This document shows, piece after piece, positions 12,270-23,464 of a stretch of 64,000 nucleotides of DNA. The stretch spans positions 167,278,363 to 167,342,362 of the forward strand of contig NC_133660.1 of NCBI RefSeq assembly GCF_037893015.1. Reading direction: 5' to 3'. The position numbers and the translations under genes are program-made. Position 1 is the first letter of the stretch, and each line of letters starts with the position of its first letter. Source of the DNA: Macrotis lagotis. Its lineage: Eukaryota; Chordata; Mammalia; Peramelemorphia; Peramelidae. The notes beneath the pieces were generated by a model. It saw only the letters and a list, made by a program, of their open reading frames with translations, made no database searches and was not told where the DNA came from.

Positions 12270-13270
12270 AGTTTCATCCCCCTACTCATACAACTTTAGT
12301 GGCTCCATATTATCTCTAGAATAGACTGCAAACTTCTCTGCCTCATACTGCTAATTCTTCACTATATGAATCCACTGACCTCCTAGACATAATATTATAG
12401 ATATTAGTGTAGGAAGGGAATTTACAGATTATTAAATTCCATCTCTTCATTTTATAGATGAGCAAACAGACACAGCGAGGTTAAGGGATTTGACCAGAGA
12501 TACACATCTTGTAGATGGTACAAGGCAGGATTTTAATCCAGGTCTTCATGTCTCTAAGTCCATTATCCTAACCATGAACCATACTGCCTCTGCATTTCCT
12601 ATCATTTCCCTTCATTCATTCTTTATCCTAACTAAACTGACCTATTTGCTGTATAGACCCCAACTCAATCTTCCATTGTCCTCCCATTGTGCAGTCATGA
12701 ATTGCTTATGTCCCACTCCCAATCTCCTTCACCAGCATCTCTTAGCACCTCTAGCTTTGAGTCATAATATAGGCAACACTTTCTATGAGAAACCTTTTCT
12801 GATCTTTGAACTTCACCCTGATTTAGATTCTGAATTGATCTTTAAATTGTCTTATTCTTCTCAAAGAAGACAATGACATTAGGGAGGTGATGTCATGACA
12901 TGTACATGAACTGATTTGAGTGAGAGGATGCTGTGCTGAGTCACCAGCCTCACTTTCTCCTCTGGGTCCATTGGCCCAGATATGGATCAGGATGACTGGA
13001 GATGATTTGGGATTATGAGGCAATGGATTAAGAGGCTTGCCAAGGTCACACAGATAGTAAGGGTCAAGTGTTTGAGGCCAGATTGAAACTTAGTCTTACC
13101 AACACTAGGGCTGGTGCTCTCTACACTGTACCACCTAGCTGCCCTCTACATGTTGTATCCTCTAGTAGAAGGTTAGCACTCTGAAATCAGGGTTTTTTTT
13201 TATTTTTTTCTTAGTATTGCCTAGATTCACATGTAGAATGTGTTTGTTAACTATTTGTTGAACAGAATTT
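12270..13270 (+). repeat. L2-type LINE 3' region, split by two SINEs
   Basis: Sense L2-like sequence at about 12270-12370 (TAGTGGCTCCATATTATCTC), resuming at 12585-12850 (pattern of CCTCCCATTGTGCAGTCATG, then TATGAGAAACCTTTTCTGA). It resumes again at 13146-13265, where GTTAGCACTCTGAAATCAGG leads to TTGTTAACTATTTGTTGAA, the typical 3' end. A MIR-like copy (about 12370-12580) and a long SINE (12863-13144) interrupt it. The open frames in this stretch belong to the repeat. Confidence 0.65.
12863..13144 (-). repeat. long composite tRNA-SINE (WALLSI-like), complete
   Basis: Reverse copy of the longer SINE type. Its 5' tRNA-like half matches the WSINE group (CACCTAGCTGCCC at the right end). It carries an extra 3' module with TGGCCCAGATATGGATCAGG, TCACCAGCCTCACTTTCTCC and TGAGTGAGAGGATGCTGTGC, ending near GAAGACAATGACATTAGG. 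It is a useful reference for the broken copies of the same family at 21986-22054 and 31134-31400. Confidence 0.8.
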
Positions 13271-14269
13271 AAAATTTAAAATAATTTATTACTTCTATAT
13301 TACTGGATACAGACCCAGAGGACTTGGAATGAATAATGCTGATAGGCTAGTAGAGGAAGTAAAGAAAGTAGATTTAAGATAAAATGAATGAGATGCTAAT
13401 GGAAACCAACCAAGTGGAACTTTGGGAAAAGGAAAACATGCAGGGAATGGAAAAGGAGACTTTAAGAGTGATGAGAGATATAGCATTAGAATAGCATTCC
13501 AGGGCTCTTCAACATTAGGAAAAAGGGATTTAGGGAGCTCAGGAGAATAGATTTCAGATTAGTGAAGACAGGAAATGATCAAAGCATAAAAGAAAGTGTG
13601 CTTGGAGGCCAAGTTCAAGGAGAGGGCAACTTCTGGAATGGGTGAATTAAATGACAACAATTACCTTATATCAAGGGCAGTCTGATGTGGCTCTGCCTGG
13701 GCTATTACAAGCACATCATAAAAGCCAGCCAACCCAACAGTACACATAAAAAGTAAATGACTGTTAACAAAAGTTTACCAGTAGGACAAATGATCTCTGT
13801 TCCCCAAAGGGAAAGCACTAGTTATAGCTGTCAACCCACTTAAAATGGGCCCTTAAAATATAGCATAGGTCAGAACAACCATGAACATTTTCATCTAAAA
13901 GGACATTGCCTCAAGAGATTTTATGATTTTCAGTCAAGAACCTGCAAGCCCCAGGTTTCACATTCCTATATTCTTGTCCTTGAACTTGTGACCACTTTAT
14001 AAGAAATCCTTGTCATTCTGAAAGCAAATCAATCAAATAAATGATGAAGAATCATGAGGCAGGCAACCAGCAATTTGTTAAATAAAAACTGTGTCAGAAA
14101 CTGTGAATACAAAGAAGGGCAAAAGATGGTTCTTGATCTCAAGGAGTCCATAGTACAATGGGGAGGGGGCACAAACATATAGGGCAAATCAACTGAAGGA
14201 AACAGGAGATGAGAGGGGAACTGATATGATCTGCATGGGCAACTCTTCAGGAACTAACTATAGGTGTAG

Positions 14270-14385
14270 AGAGTTGCTTGGGGTGAGAAATTAAGTGACT
14301 TGCCCATGATCAAACAATTAATAATTCTGGTCACCTTTTCTCCAAGACCAATCCTCTATCCACTCTACCACAGTACCTCTAATTG
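14270..14385 (-). repeat. ancient MIR-type SINE
   Basis: Reverse complement of a tRNA-SINE core: TTAAGTGACTTGCCCATGATCA, then CCTCTATCCACTCTACCACA. It lies just downstream of the 14.4 kb exon donor. Confidence 0.55.
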
Positions 14386-14420
14386 ATAAAAGTGGGTGTG
14401 AATTTGATTCTAACTCCTAC

Positions 14421-14621
14421 CTCCGATTTCTGGCCACTCTTATAAAGTTCAGGTAATTGCATGAGGGTCTCTGCTGAAACATCTTTTTCCAGGATTCCAT
14501 AAATGACTGGAGGAACAGATGTGAAGAGGAGGTTGAAGAAGATTAAAACCCAATAGTCTGACATGGATGTTCCAGAAAATCCACAAAAGAATTGGTACCA
14601 AAAAAGAAGATTTACATAAGC
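14421..14621 (-). CDS. ATP10D: ATP10D exon, TM5-TM6 region
   Basis: This exon is 201 nt, or 67 codons, phase 0 at both ends. The acceptor is TTTCTAG at 14624-14622 and the donor is GAG|GTAGGA at 14421/14420. It encodes [20 protein letters not shown], then [20 protein letters not shown] and [20 protein letters not shown], ending KSGQKSE. FWYQFF and the PPVxxGxxEKDVS motif are hallmarks of P4-ATPases; the latter follows the TM6 helix on the cytosolic side. Residue identity to human ATP10D is very high. It joins in phase to the exon at 16927-16802 upstream and 9755-9675 downstream. Confidence 0.96.
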
Positions 14622-14689
14622 CTAGAAATGAAAAAAAGGAAAACACTAAATTTAGCAACAACAATTCATAACAGAAATAATGACTAACA

Positions 14690-14895
14690 CTCAAATAGTT
14701 TTTGAAGGTTTCCAGAAGGCTTTACATATTTCCTCATTTGTTCTCCACAACAACTTATTTTGGTGGGTGGTAGAATTGTCTCTATTTTGTGGATTAGGAA
14801 ACAAGTTAGGAAAGAAACTAAAGTAGTGGGATTTGAACTCATCTTTCTAATGTCAGGCCTAGTTATTTTATCCTCTAAATTACCCACCTACCTCT
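14690..14895 (-). repeat. ancient MIR/MAR1-type SINE
   Basis: Reverse complement of MIR: CCTCATTTGTTCTCCACAAC, then GTGGATTAGGAAACAAGTTA and GGGATTTGAACTCATCTTTC. Inserted immediately upstream of the exon at 14621. Confidence 0.6.
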
Positions 14896-15369
14896 GCTTT
14901 TAAGCATTTCATCACCTGAAAAAGCCAATTGTGTTAAACACAATCCTTTTAACCTCCAAGAGGTTGAGATAGATGGCAATGGACAAATGGTCTTATTTTA
15001 TTTTGTTTCATTTAGGTATCCCACAAGTATCATGGAGGTCTAATGGCAAGAGGCTCTGTACTAAGTTATAAAGATAATGCTTGAGGAAAGGCTGATCTAA
15101 ATCCTCACAACCCATGAAACCTCCCCTCTGTTTTTGCCCACTTGAGTTAAAAGTGAATAGAAATTCATTTAGTGTGATAACATTGTGAAAAGCTGACAAG
15201 AGTGGAATTACTATGGAAGATCTCAAATCTTTGGTTGGATAATCTCCATGAACGAAGACTTCCTTAAAAGAGGATGATGATAATAATAATGATAATGACT
15301 TTCCCCTTTAGACATAGATTGGTTTTTCTTTTAAAAGTTTCTCTGCCCCACTTTTTTTCCTTGTTAATC

Positions 15370-15440
15370 CTATATATTTTATTTTATTTATGTTTTTATT
15401 AAAGATTTTATTTGAGTTTTGCAATTTTTCCCCAAAGGCG
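15370..15440 (-). repeat. L1 3'-tail fragment
   Basis: TTTTTATTAAAGATTTTATTTGAGTTTTGCAATTTTTCCCC resembles the tail at 60200-60345, namely the 3' UTR of a marsupial L1 subfamily in reverse orientation. The piece is short and without other landmarks. Confidence 0.4.
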
Positions 15441-16800
15441 AAGCATTCAAGGTAAAAAACTGAAGGTTTTACTGATCAAAATTCAAAGATTTTCCAAGAA
15501 TTTCTGAGCAGCTGGTTTGTGTTCTGAAAGATCACAGGGCCAGCAAGCCTCTGAATTTAAAAGATGAATCATCAAGGTCAGTCATAGGCACCAGAAAGAT
15601 CCTTTGCAATGCAAAAATATTTTTCTTAAAAGGTCACTATTTGATTAAACATTTTTTTCTCATCACTATTTTTCCTGAAAAGTACTAGACTTTAAGACAA
15701 AAATCTATTAATTTAAAAAAAAACCCTTTAATTATATATGCTTGAACCATCTAAAAATGACCCAATAGAGCTAATTCATGTTAGTAGAGACCCAATTCTT
15801 AAAAATATATTTAGGGGAGAGGTGTTTGCTTGTTTCTTTTTAATAAACTAAAGTTGAATTGGTTCTAACTTCTGCTGACCAAATAATATCATTATCATAG
15901 AGAATTCATTTAGAATGAGAGAATTTTAGCTTTAAGGGATCCTAACAGTTACTTATTCTTTTCAAACTTATTTGCTCATCTATAGGAAATGAAGGGATGA
16001 GATTTTAGTCACTTATCAAATCACCCGCTTGTAAATAGCAGGGCCAAGACTAGAAATCAGATTTCTTGTCTATTTGATCCAATACTTAAAAATTATAAGT
16101 TCAAATTCTAGACCCTTCCCCCCAAGGGGTTGGAGGAATCAGAAAAGGTTTCTTTATTCCTTATTAATTGCCATAAAAGAGAGAAAGGAACCTTTCTCTC
16201 TGAACCTCCCCTGGTGAAGTAGGTGTATCTTAGGATCCTAGAATCTGAGTTTTGGAGAAGACTTCAAATGTCTTTCAAAGTTACAACCAGAAGGATTTGC
16301 TAATAAGCTAAATTGTACAGTAGATTTCCATTTTTTCTTTTTTCTTTTTGGCTGAATGCAATGTTGTTCTCTCTAATTGTGTGTGGGGGTGGAGTGGGGT
16401 GGGTAAATCCAAGATTTCCTTAAAATCAAAGCAAAACACTCCTTTTTTTCCCCTAACAGACAGCATCACACATTTCATAATTCCACTTGCCACAGCCCTT
16501 TTTACAAAAGGTCACAAATCAGATTTTAAATAAACTGGACATGACACAGTAGAATTTAAATGTACAGGGAGCAGCAAATCCTAACTGATGGACAAGCCTG
16601 GCAATTTGCTGCCAGCAGTTGACACAGAGAACATTCTTTGATTATTTTTGATAGAGCAATTAATGGTCCTGCCATTTCCTCCTAGACCTCAGCATCAAAA
16701 TTCAAGATACTATCACCATTCTTTAAAATGCACCAGGACCCATAAGAGAATGAAAAGAATGACGGGAGAGTATTGAAATAAGATTCCCAAATATCACATA
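15440..16800. other. intron with no gene; scattered ancient repeat
   Basis: Apart from a probable MIR-like piece at about 15920-16090 (reverse orientation), nothing was recognised here. The open frames at 16308-16493 and 16348-16533 overlap on opposite strands and look accidental. Confidence 0.5.
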
Positions 16801-16801
16801 C

Positions 16802-16927
16802 CACATTCTTATAAAAGAAATACAGAATCATGTTTGATAGTCTGGTATAACACCAATGTCCATGGACAAGTAAAAGCTTGGTGAGGTGTCTGAACTGGGA
16901 AACTGCAAAATCACTGGCCATCACTGC
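16802..16927 (-). CDS. ATP10D: ATP10D exon, end of P domain into TM5
   Basis: This exon is 126 nt, or 42 codons, phase 0. The acceptor is TCTGCAG at 16930-16928 and the donor is GTG|GTATGT at 16802/16801. It encodes [20 protein letters not shown] then [22 protein letters not shown]. The MASDFA-x-QFRHL, HG-W-Y-R, and LYFFYKN motifs are strongly conserved in P4-ATPases and connect the P domain to TM5. It should follow directly on the GQEGMQ exon, which in this assembly is found on the opposite strand at 27023-27099. The split therefore marks the right-hand boundary of the rearranged block from the protein's point of view. Confidence 0.96.
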
Positions 16928-17159
16928 CTGCAGAGAAAAAAGAAAAAAATTCTTCAGAAATATGAGACATTAGAAGGGATGAAGAGATTCAATAGCATGC
17001 AGGGATTGTAAACTCACTTAAATTAGTCAGTTCTGCTATTCAGAACTTAGTAAGGATATAGAAAAAGCTGAGAAAATTAGAGGAGAGCTAAAAAAGTTCT
17101 GCCTTGGGATTTCTCATTTTACCAATTCATACAGATAATTCATCAGTTCATTATTCTTT

Positions 17160-17311
17160 TTTTTAGGATTTTTTGGCAAGGCAAATGGGGTTAAGTGGCT
17201 TGCCCAAGGTCACACGGCTAGGTAATTATTAAGTGTCTGAGGCCGCATTTGAACTCAGGTTCTCCTGACTCCAGGGCCAGTGCTTTATCTACTATGCCAC
17301 CTAGCCGCCCC
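17160..17311 (-). repeat. young WSINE with 16-base target-site duplication
   Basis: Full-length reverse copy ending CCACCTAGCCGCCCC. It is flanked by exact 16-base direct repeats CAGTTCATTATTCTTT at 17144-17159 and 17312-17327. The low divergence and perfect duplication suggest recent insertion. Confidence 0.95.
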
Positions 17312-17699
17312 CAGTTCATTATTCTTTATGAAGACCTGGCTGCCCTTCTGCACTCTCCCTAGCTCTCTATCAGCTTCTCTCAATGAATTTTTACTCCCTA
17401 GAATCTGACAGTATAAATTTCACTTCCTATTTTGGGGAATAGCATGAAGTATTGAAGCTAAAAACCTCATACAACTTTAAAGTAATCTGCTAAACACTCA
17501 GCCTGTATTTCCAGATTCTCTATTTTTCTAGGACAGGCATTTTAGAATTTATTTTTATTATTATTCTCCAAGTTTATCAGCACTCAAATTTGAAGTGTTC
17601 CTTACTACTTAGTCAGCAGTCATTTGCTATCTATAAAGGACTAGGATATGGAAATGACATTCATCTGCAAGGACTGATATTACTATACAATAAAGAATG

Positions 17700-18130
17700 C
17701 TCACTGGAATAGAGATTTTCTTTTAAAAGTTTCTCTGCCCCATGTTTTATAGTAACAAAGAATTAGGGAAAAAGTCAATGCTCATCAGTGGACAATGGCT
17801 AAACTAGTTGTGATATATGAACATAATGTGAACTATTACCATGCTATCAGAAGTGATAAAGAGAATGAATACTTAGGAATATAGGGAGATATATGACTTG
17901 ATAGAAGTGAAGCAGAAACAGAAAAATAATATGCACAAAATTGAGTAAGGAAATAAGAACAATAAATTCTAAACACACAAAAGGTGGGGGGAAAGATGGA
18001 TATGGAATTTTTATAGGGTCATTGTAGGTTAGGTTTTCTCCTTTTTACTTTTTGTTATGAGTTCTCTGCACTTGATAAGCATATACTGAGAAATGTACAT
18101 GATATAAAAATGAAATCAATAAAAAAATTT
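17700..18130 (+). repeat. L1 3' end, sense fragment
   Basis: Forward L1 3' matter: ATGGCTAAACTAGTTGTGAT, GAACTATTACCATGCTATCAG-like (the ORF2 tail region), then GAAGTGAAGCAGAAACAG and, near the end, AAAAATGAAATCAATAAAAA. Heavily diverged, with no long open frame. Confidence 0.6.
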
Positions 18131-18249
18131 TAAAAGGTTTCCTTGTCAGTTTTTAGGCATTTTTTTCTTTCTGTAGAAGTGGCATATACATACACATGTA
18201 TATAATAAATGACTTTAATTCCATACTCCATGACTGTGGAAACTTTCTT

Positions 18250-19865
18250 TTTTCTTATTATATAAATATTTTATTTGTTTTTCCAAATACACAGTGGTAG
18301 TTTCTAGCAATCATTTTTTTTGCAAGGTTTTGAGTTTTACAATTTTTCTCCCTCCCTCCCTCTCTTCCTTTTCCCCTCTTCCCAACAGATGGCAATCTGA
18401 CATAGGCTTTATATTTGCATACCTGATAAGTATAGATCAAAATTGAATTTATTTTGAGAGAAGAATCAGATACAAACGAAAGAAAACATTAGAGAGAGTA
18501 AAATTACTTTTAATTTTTAAAAACTGAATATATATTTTGGTCTTCATTTAAACTCCACAGTTCCTTCTCTAGATAAAGCTGGTATTCTCTATCACAAATT
18601 CCCTAAAATTGTCCCTGATTTTTGCACCAATGTAATGAGCAAGTCCATAGTGGTTGATCAACTCCCCCCATGTTTGTTCTGGTTCTACTGATCTCACTCA
18701 GCATCAAATTCATACAAATCTTTCCAGGCTTTTCTGAAATCCCATCCCTCATGATTTCTTATAGAACAATAATGTTCCATCACATACCATATTTCCCCAT
18801 GTATAAAATGCACCTTAATTTTGGGAACCAAAATTTGAAAAAAAATGTATTACATAAAGTTATTGAACTCAAGTTTTATTCACCATAAAATTCATACAAT
18901 TCCTTATCACTGTCAAAACTCTCATCCATTAGCTCATTCTCATTTGTGTTTGATGACAAATCACTGTCTTAGGAGAGGCTCTGACTGCTCTCCTGCCTGT
19001 GTTCTGGTCTGGGGTTGACCACAAGCGCTACCTGGGCAAGTCTGGGACATGGATACATGCTTAGTCCATTCCACTTCATGAACCTGAAGTTGTGTCCTGC
19101 TTTGAAACCAATCACTTCTTTTTCATCAGCAATTCTTTTGGCCTCCTGCTGAACCATCTTTGTGGACACAGGAATTCCAATGGCCCTTTGCTCTTCAAAC
19201 CATCTCTTCAATTCCTCTCTAAATCAGGCCATTTGGCTGACTTGCCTCTCACAGCCTTCTTCTGCTAGGGACTTTTCAGTAGGGTTTCTTCTTCCTGTGG
19301 CAAGTCTCAGACTGTTTTCTCAGTTGGAGGAGGATCAAACTTACTTTCAGAAGCACAGATTTCCATTCATTTTTGCAAATTGGATCACTTTGAATCACTT
19401 TGAAATGAATTCAGCATCATACAAAGTCTTTCTGTGCCATTTCTGGGCAGAACATGACAAAATATAACCTAATATACCAGTGACAAATGTGGAAACAATG
19501 AGTGCAAGACAACAAGCACAAAAAAGCAAGAAATGAAAGTAAAAAAATCTACAACCACTGTATAAGCTGCTCCCAGTTTTAGAACCCAAATTTTTCAAAT
19601 AATTTTTCTTATACATGGGGAAATACAGTATATATATATATATATACCACAATTTGTTCTGCCATTCCCCAATTGATGGGCATCCCCTCAGTTTCCAGTT
19701 CTTTGCCACTACAAACAGAGCTGCTATGAATATTTTTGAACATGTTGGATTTTTACCCTTTTTCATGATCTTTTCAGAATACAGACCCAGTGTGATATTG
19801 CTGGATCAAAGGTTATGCATATTTTATTGCCCTTTGGGCATGACTGAATGTGAAAACTTTCCTTC
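18250..19865 (-). repeat. L1 3' end, interrupted by a Tc2/Kanga transposon
   Basis: The reverse-orientation L1 3' UTR and ORF2 end begin at about 18250 (CTCCCTCCCTCCCTCTCTTC is the pyrimidine tract) and run to 18786. They resume at 19631-19865, where GCCATTCCCCAATTGATGGG encodes the L1 SIGEWL motif in reverse. The interruption at 18787-19628 is a DNA transposon inserted at a TA. The two L1 halves are colinear across it. Confidence 0.8.
18787..19628 (-). mobile_element. Tc2-group (Kanga-like) mariner transposon, internally shortened
   Basis: Terminal inverted repeats are visible: CCATATTTCCCCATGTATAA at the left end, and on the minus strand from the right end CTGTATTTCCCCATGTATAA. TA lies on both sides (18785-18786 and 19629-19630), as expected for Tc1/mariner elements. 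Minus-strand frames keep pieces of a transposase N-terminus: a YDAEF-type first helix-turn-helix near 19410, then LKRWFEEQR-like and IPVSTKMVQQEAKRIADE at 19211-19090, the CENPB-type second DNA-binding motif, and FMKWNGLSM. At 842 bases it lacks the catalytic DDE domain, so it is a deletion derivative of a larger element. The region has stops and shifts and cannot encode a transposase. The family name Kanga is from memory and needs a library search. Confidence 0.75.
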
Positions 19866-20115
19866 ATGGATGTGGTTTTGTTGTTTCAGTTGTATCCAAC
19901 TCTTTGTGAGCACATTTGGAGTTTTCTTGGCAAAGATATTGGAGTAGTTTTCCATTTTCCTTACCCAGATCATTTTACAAATGAAGAAACTGAGGCATAT
20001 AGGATTAAGTGTCTTGCCCAGGACTTCACATCTAGTTAGTACATATATATATATATATAAAATGTATGTATAACACTATTGTATGGTTAATGAATGAGGC
20101 TGGATTTGAACTCAA
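19865..20115 (-). repeat. RTE-tailed tRNA-SINE
   Basis: Reverse copy: TTGTTTCAGTTGTATCCAAC, GGAGTTTTCTTGGCAAAGAT, ACAAATGAAGAAACTGAGGC, then TTAAGTGTCTTGCCCAGGAC. A (TA)n run at 20042-20059 sits in the 5' part. The 3' module is the same as in the copies at 10738, 40832, 51478, 53135, 56460, 59405 and 60980. Confidence 0.75.
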
Positions 20116-20489
20116 GAAGCCTTTCAGTATAAAACCTAAATGGACCAGACCTACAAATATCTTGTGTATCCCCCACTCTATAACCATTTTTTCATGGCCT
20201 CTTCTTCCTCACCTCTCCCCTCTTCCCTACTAAGGGCAGAAAATGCCAAGTGCCCAAAGATAACTCTGCTTTTTGGGGGGAGGGGAAGGGGGAGCAGGGT
20301 TGGGAGTTGTATTTAATCTTTTTTCCCCCCCTCATCATTGATGACTTTTTGAAGTCTGAGAAATAGTATATAATAGTGGAGGAAAAGGGGTCTTTCTCAC
20401 TCCAGACTCAAAATTCAATCTACTTGACGCCAGCTAACTGCCCTTTCCCTCAAGGACATACTCCCAATTCAATATGTTTTTGTCAGAGA

Positions 20490-20690
20490 TCACAAAATCA
20501 TAAATTTAGAGCTAGAAGGGATCACTCAATCCAAACTCCTCATTGTATATATGAGGAAACCAAAGCTTAGAGAAGTTGTGATTTGTTCAGGGTCACAAGA
20601 CTGTTAAGTAAAAGAGCTGGTAGCTGAACCTTGGTTTGCTGTTTCAAAGCCTAACAGACTTTCCATAGCATCATATCCCATGAAATGTAT
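20490..20690 (-). repeat. MAR1/MIR-type SINE
   Basis: Reverse copy: AAATTTAGAGCTAGAAGGGA, ATATGAGGAAACCAAAGCTT, TTGTTCAGGGTCACAAGACT. Moderately diverged. Confidence 0.6.
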
Positions 20691-21109
20691 GTGTTTCTGT
20701 GGCTAAGAACAAAAAAACCCCCAAATATAAAACAAAATATAAAACTCCCCCCAAAAAACCCCAAAATATAAAAAACTCCTGCCAGTTTTTTTAAAGTAAT
20801 GAGCTTCTTGATAGTTATCTAAGTTAAACCTCATATAGCAAACACAAGTTCCATCCCAGCAACATAACAAAAGCGTTTTTAGAGGGCTGGGCCTATCAGA
20901 ACTTGTGGTCTATACACTAGAAGCTTTCAGAATTAACTTTACATCACAGTAAGGCATCAGAGTAAGGATTCAGTGAAAGATAATTTAAAAAACCCAGAAT
21001 AGTAGTACTTATTTATATAATACATTATAGTTGGATCACACACATCACCTAATTTGATGCTGCCTTATAAATATCTCTGTAGGCTAAGTAATAAAATATT
21101 ACTCACACA

Positions 21110-21540
21110 TCAGGGAATAATCTCAGAGTTCAAAAGATCATAAAGTCATAGACCTACAACTAGAAGAAACCTCAAATAATATCTAGTCCAACCTTTTTAT
21201 TTGAAAAATGAAGAAATAGTCCAGTGAAGTTAAGTGACTTGAACCCAATTCAAGAAATGACTTGGGGGCGGCTAGGTGGCATAGTGGATAAAGCACTGGC
21301 CTTGGAGTCAGGAGTACCTGGGTTCAAATCCGGTGTCAGACACTTAATAATTACCTAGCTGTGTGGCCTTGGGCAAGCCACTTAACCCCATTTGCCTTGC
21401 AAAAAAAAAAAACTAAAAAAAAAAAAAAGAAATGACTTGCTCAAAATCACAGAGCTATGTATGATGGAACCACAAAGAGAAATTACATGCTCTAACTATA
21501 AATTTAATGTTCTCTCCACTATTTTACCTGTTCAAGACAA
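21110..21540 (-). repeat. MAR1/MIR-type SINE split by a young WSINE
   Basis: Reverse MAR1-like sequence (CATAGACCTACAACTAGAAG, then AATGAAGAAATAGTCCAGTG) is interrupted at 21265-21426 by a forward WSINE. It resumes with GAAATGACTTGCTCAAAATC. Confidence 0.65.
21265..21426 (+). repeat. young WSINE with 13-base target-site duplication
   Basis: Full-length forward copy (GGGGCGGCTAGGTGGCATAG at the start, A-rich tail at the end). It is flanked by exact AAGAAATGACTTG repeats at 21252-21264 and 21427-21439. It carries the young-subfamily diagnostic GGCCTTGGGCAAGCCACTTA. Confidence 0.95.
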
Positions 21541-21985
21541 GTATGATTGAATTGTGTAAATTAACATTTAAAATGGCATGGCACTCTTAAACTAAAAGCT
21601 TTGTTGACTCATACAACAATTAGGGTTAGGCCATTTTTAACATCACATGTCTATTCTCTTTCAGAAGCAGGTTAGAGGCAAAATTTTTCTGAGAAATTTT
21701 CCTTAAAAATTTTTTTTAAATTGAATCAAAGAAGGGAAGGTCCAGGTATATAGAATAAAAGATACTCCCTAATCTCTTTGTTTTTTCAACATATTTACCA
21801 TATAGCAAAATAATCTATCATTATCACTACTTATTTACATTATGAAAGTTCACAACTTCACAATCTTGCACCTAGAACATTTCAAAATGCTCAGATGATA
21901 CCTCTTTCTCTTTTAGCTATTGTTGGGATTTTTTTTAGCAAGAATGCAAAGCACTATATATACAATGGGGAGTTCATTTCTATTT

Positions 21986-22054
21986 CTGCCAAAGTGACAT
22001 GACAAGCACATGAACTGGATTTGAGTGAGGGGGTGCTGTGCTAAGTCACCTGTC
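21986..22054 (-). repeat. 69-base exact inverted copy of 31332-31400 (truncated SINE at a contig join)
   Basis: This stretch is part of the long composite SINE (GTGAGGGGGTGCTGTGCTAA). Its reverse complement is identical, base for base, to 31332-31400, the last bases before the N gap. After 22054 the SINE stops abruptly: where the family continues with TCACTTTTTCCTCTGG the sequence becomes AGGTACCATGTTCTTG. To the left of 21986 it runs into non-repeat sequence. This is what an unmerged overlap between two contigs would look like, with the block to the right joined by its wrong end. Confidence 0.93.
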
Positions 22055-22559
22055 AGGTACCATGTTCTTGAATCTAGCTGTGTCTGTTTATTAGTTAAAA
22101 AAGTAATGTCTTGACTTATTCAAACAAAATAATGCCTTGAAAGTTCTCCGTATAATAAAGGGCTTTCAGGAATACATTAAAATCAGAGAATATTCTAACA
22201 GAATAAAACTGCAGAGATGATGTTATTTAGTGACATTCATTCAGTATACAACAAGTATGTATTGGGCACCTCCTTTGAGATAAGCACTGGAAATGTGGAC
22301 AAAAGGAAGGCCAGCTGAGGAGCCAGATTGGAAGGGAAGGATCAAACAAGGAGAGAGTTGCTCACCTAAGTTGTGCTTTCATCAGTGACATGGAAGACAG
22401 TGTCTGACCAGAGTCCAAGCAAAAGAAGTTTTCCCTATGACTGTTGGGTGTTGTTTCCAAATGTTCCCACTGACTAATGACATTTAATTAATGATATCAA
22501 GCCTTAACACACTACAAAGTTGTCTCATTGAAAACCACAGGAATGTCAAAGAAATTGAC

Positions 22560-22680
22560 TTGATTAGTAGATTGGGAGCTCCTTGAGGGCAGGCAGGATT
22601 TTTGCCTCTTTTTTTGTATCTCCAGTGCCTGACTCCTTGTAGGAACTCGATCAATGTTTATTGAGAACCTAACTATACAC
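22560..22680 (+). repeat. L2-type 3' end
   Basis: GGGAGCTCCTTGAGGGCAGG, GTATCTCCAGTGCCTGACTC, then CAATGTTTATTGAGAACC is the typical 3' terminus of L2 LINEs. Confidence 0.7.
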
Positions 22681-22884
22681 AAGCTTAAAAAATGTAAATC
22701 ATCAAACCCATGACATAGAACTGTGCTGTTGAATTAGACCATCACCATCTAGATATCTCAGATAGAACTTGGCAGATGACAGTGGGACTGATCTTGAAAC
22801 TGTTTGGGAGCAAGAAATGCAGCTATATCTCATTTGTTAAATTGATTGTTTTCAATTGTGTGCTGCCACAGAAATCTCATCTAT

Positions 22885-23090
22885 TTTATGCTATGGGATC
22901 CTAGACCTAGAAATGGAAAGGACTTCCTAAGTTATCTAAAACAGCTCCTTACAGATGAGGAAGTTGAGTGAAGTAATAAAGCACCTTCACTATGGTCACT
23001 CAGATACTAAATATTAGATTTTGAATTTCAACCCAGGCCATCTGATGCAGAGTCAAAACTCTTTCTACTTTACCATTCTAACACTGTTTT
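22885..23090 (-). repeat. MAR1/MIR-type SINE
   Basis: Reverse copy: CTAGACCTAGAAATGGAAAG, TTACAGATGAGGAAGTTGAG, then a diverged body ending TTTCTACTTTACCATTCTAA. Confidence 0.6.
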
Positions 23091-23464
23091 TTCCCATTAA
23101 ATATTTCCTCTGTGTATGCAAGTACAACATCCTAATGATTAAAATTACAGTAATACATCAGTGTGGCAGGCATCAATAGATTCTGTCACTACCAATGATT
23201 TGTCTGCAGGAAGCAACACTTTCTGACAGGCATTAATAGATGAAGAGATGATAACCGATCAGGGGATCATGGGGTTAGAGCTAGAAGAGACTCTAGGATG
23301 AGGAAAGAATTAGAGAAAGTCCTCCAGCATGTTAGTTACATCTTTATGAAGCATTTTCAGAAGACACACCAAAAATGGCACAGGATTAAAAAAGGATGAT
23401 GGAGTCAAATATGTCTCAGGGAAGGAGGGTCCCACCATATAACCACAACTCTGGTATCAGGGCT

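Noticed and set aside
12490-12876. Longest open frame in the window (128 codons, plus strand)
   Set aside because: Covers MIR and L2 repeat sequence; composition and lack of any domain argue against a gene.
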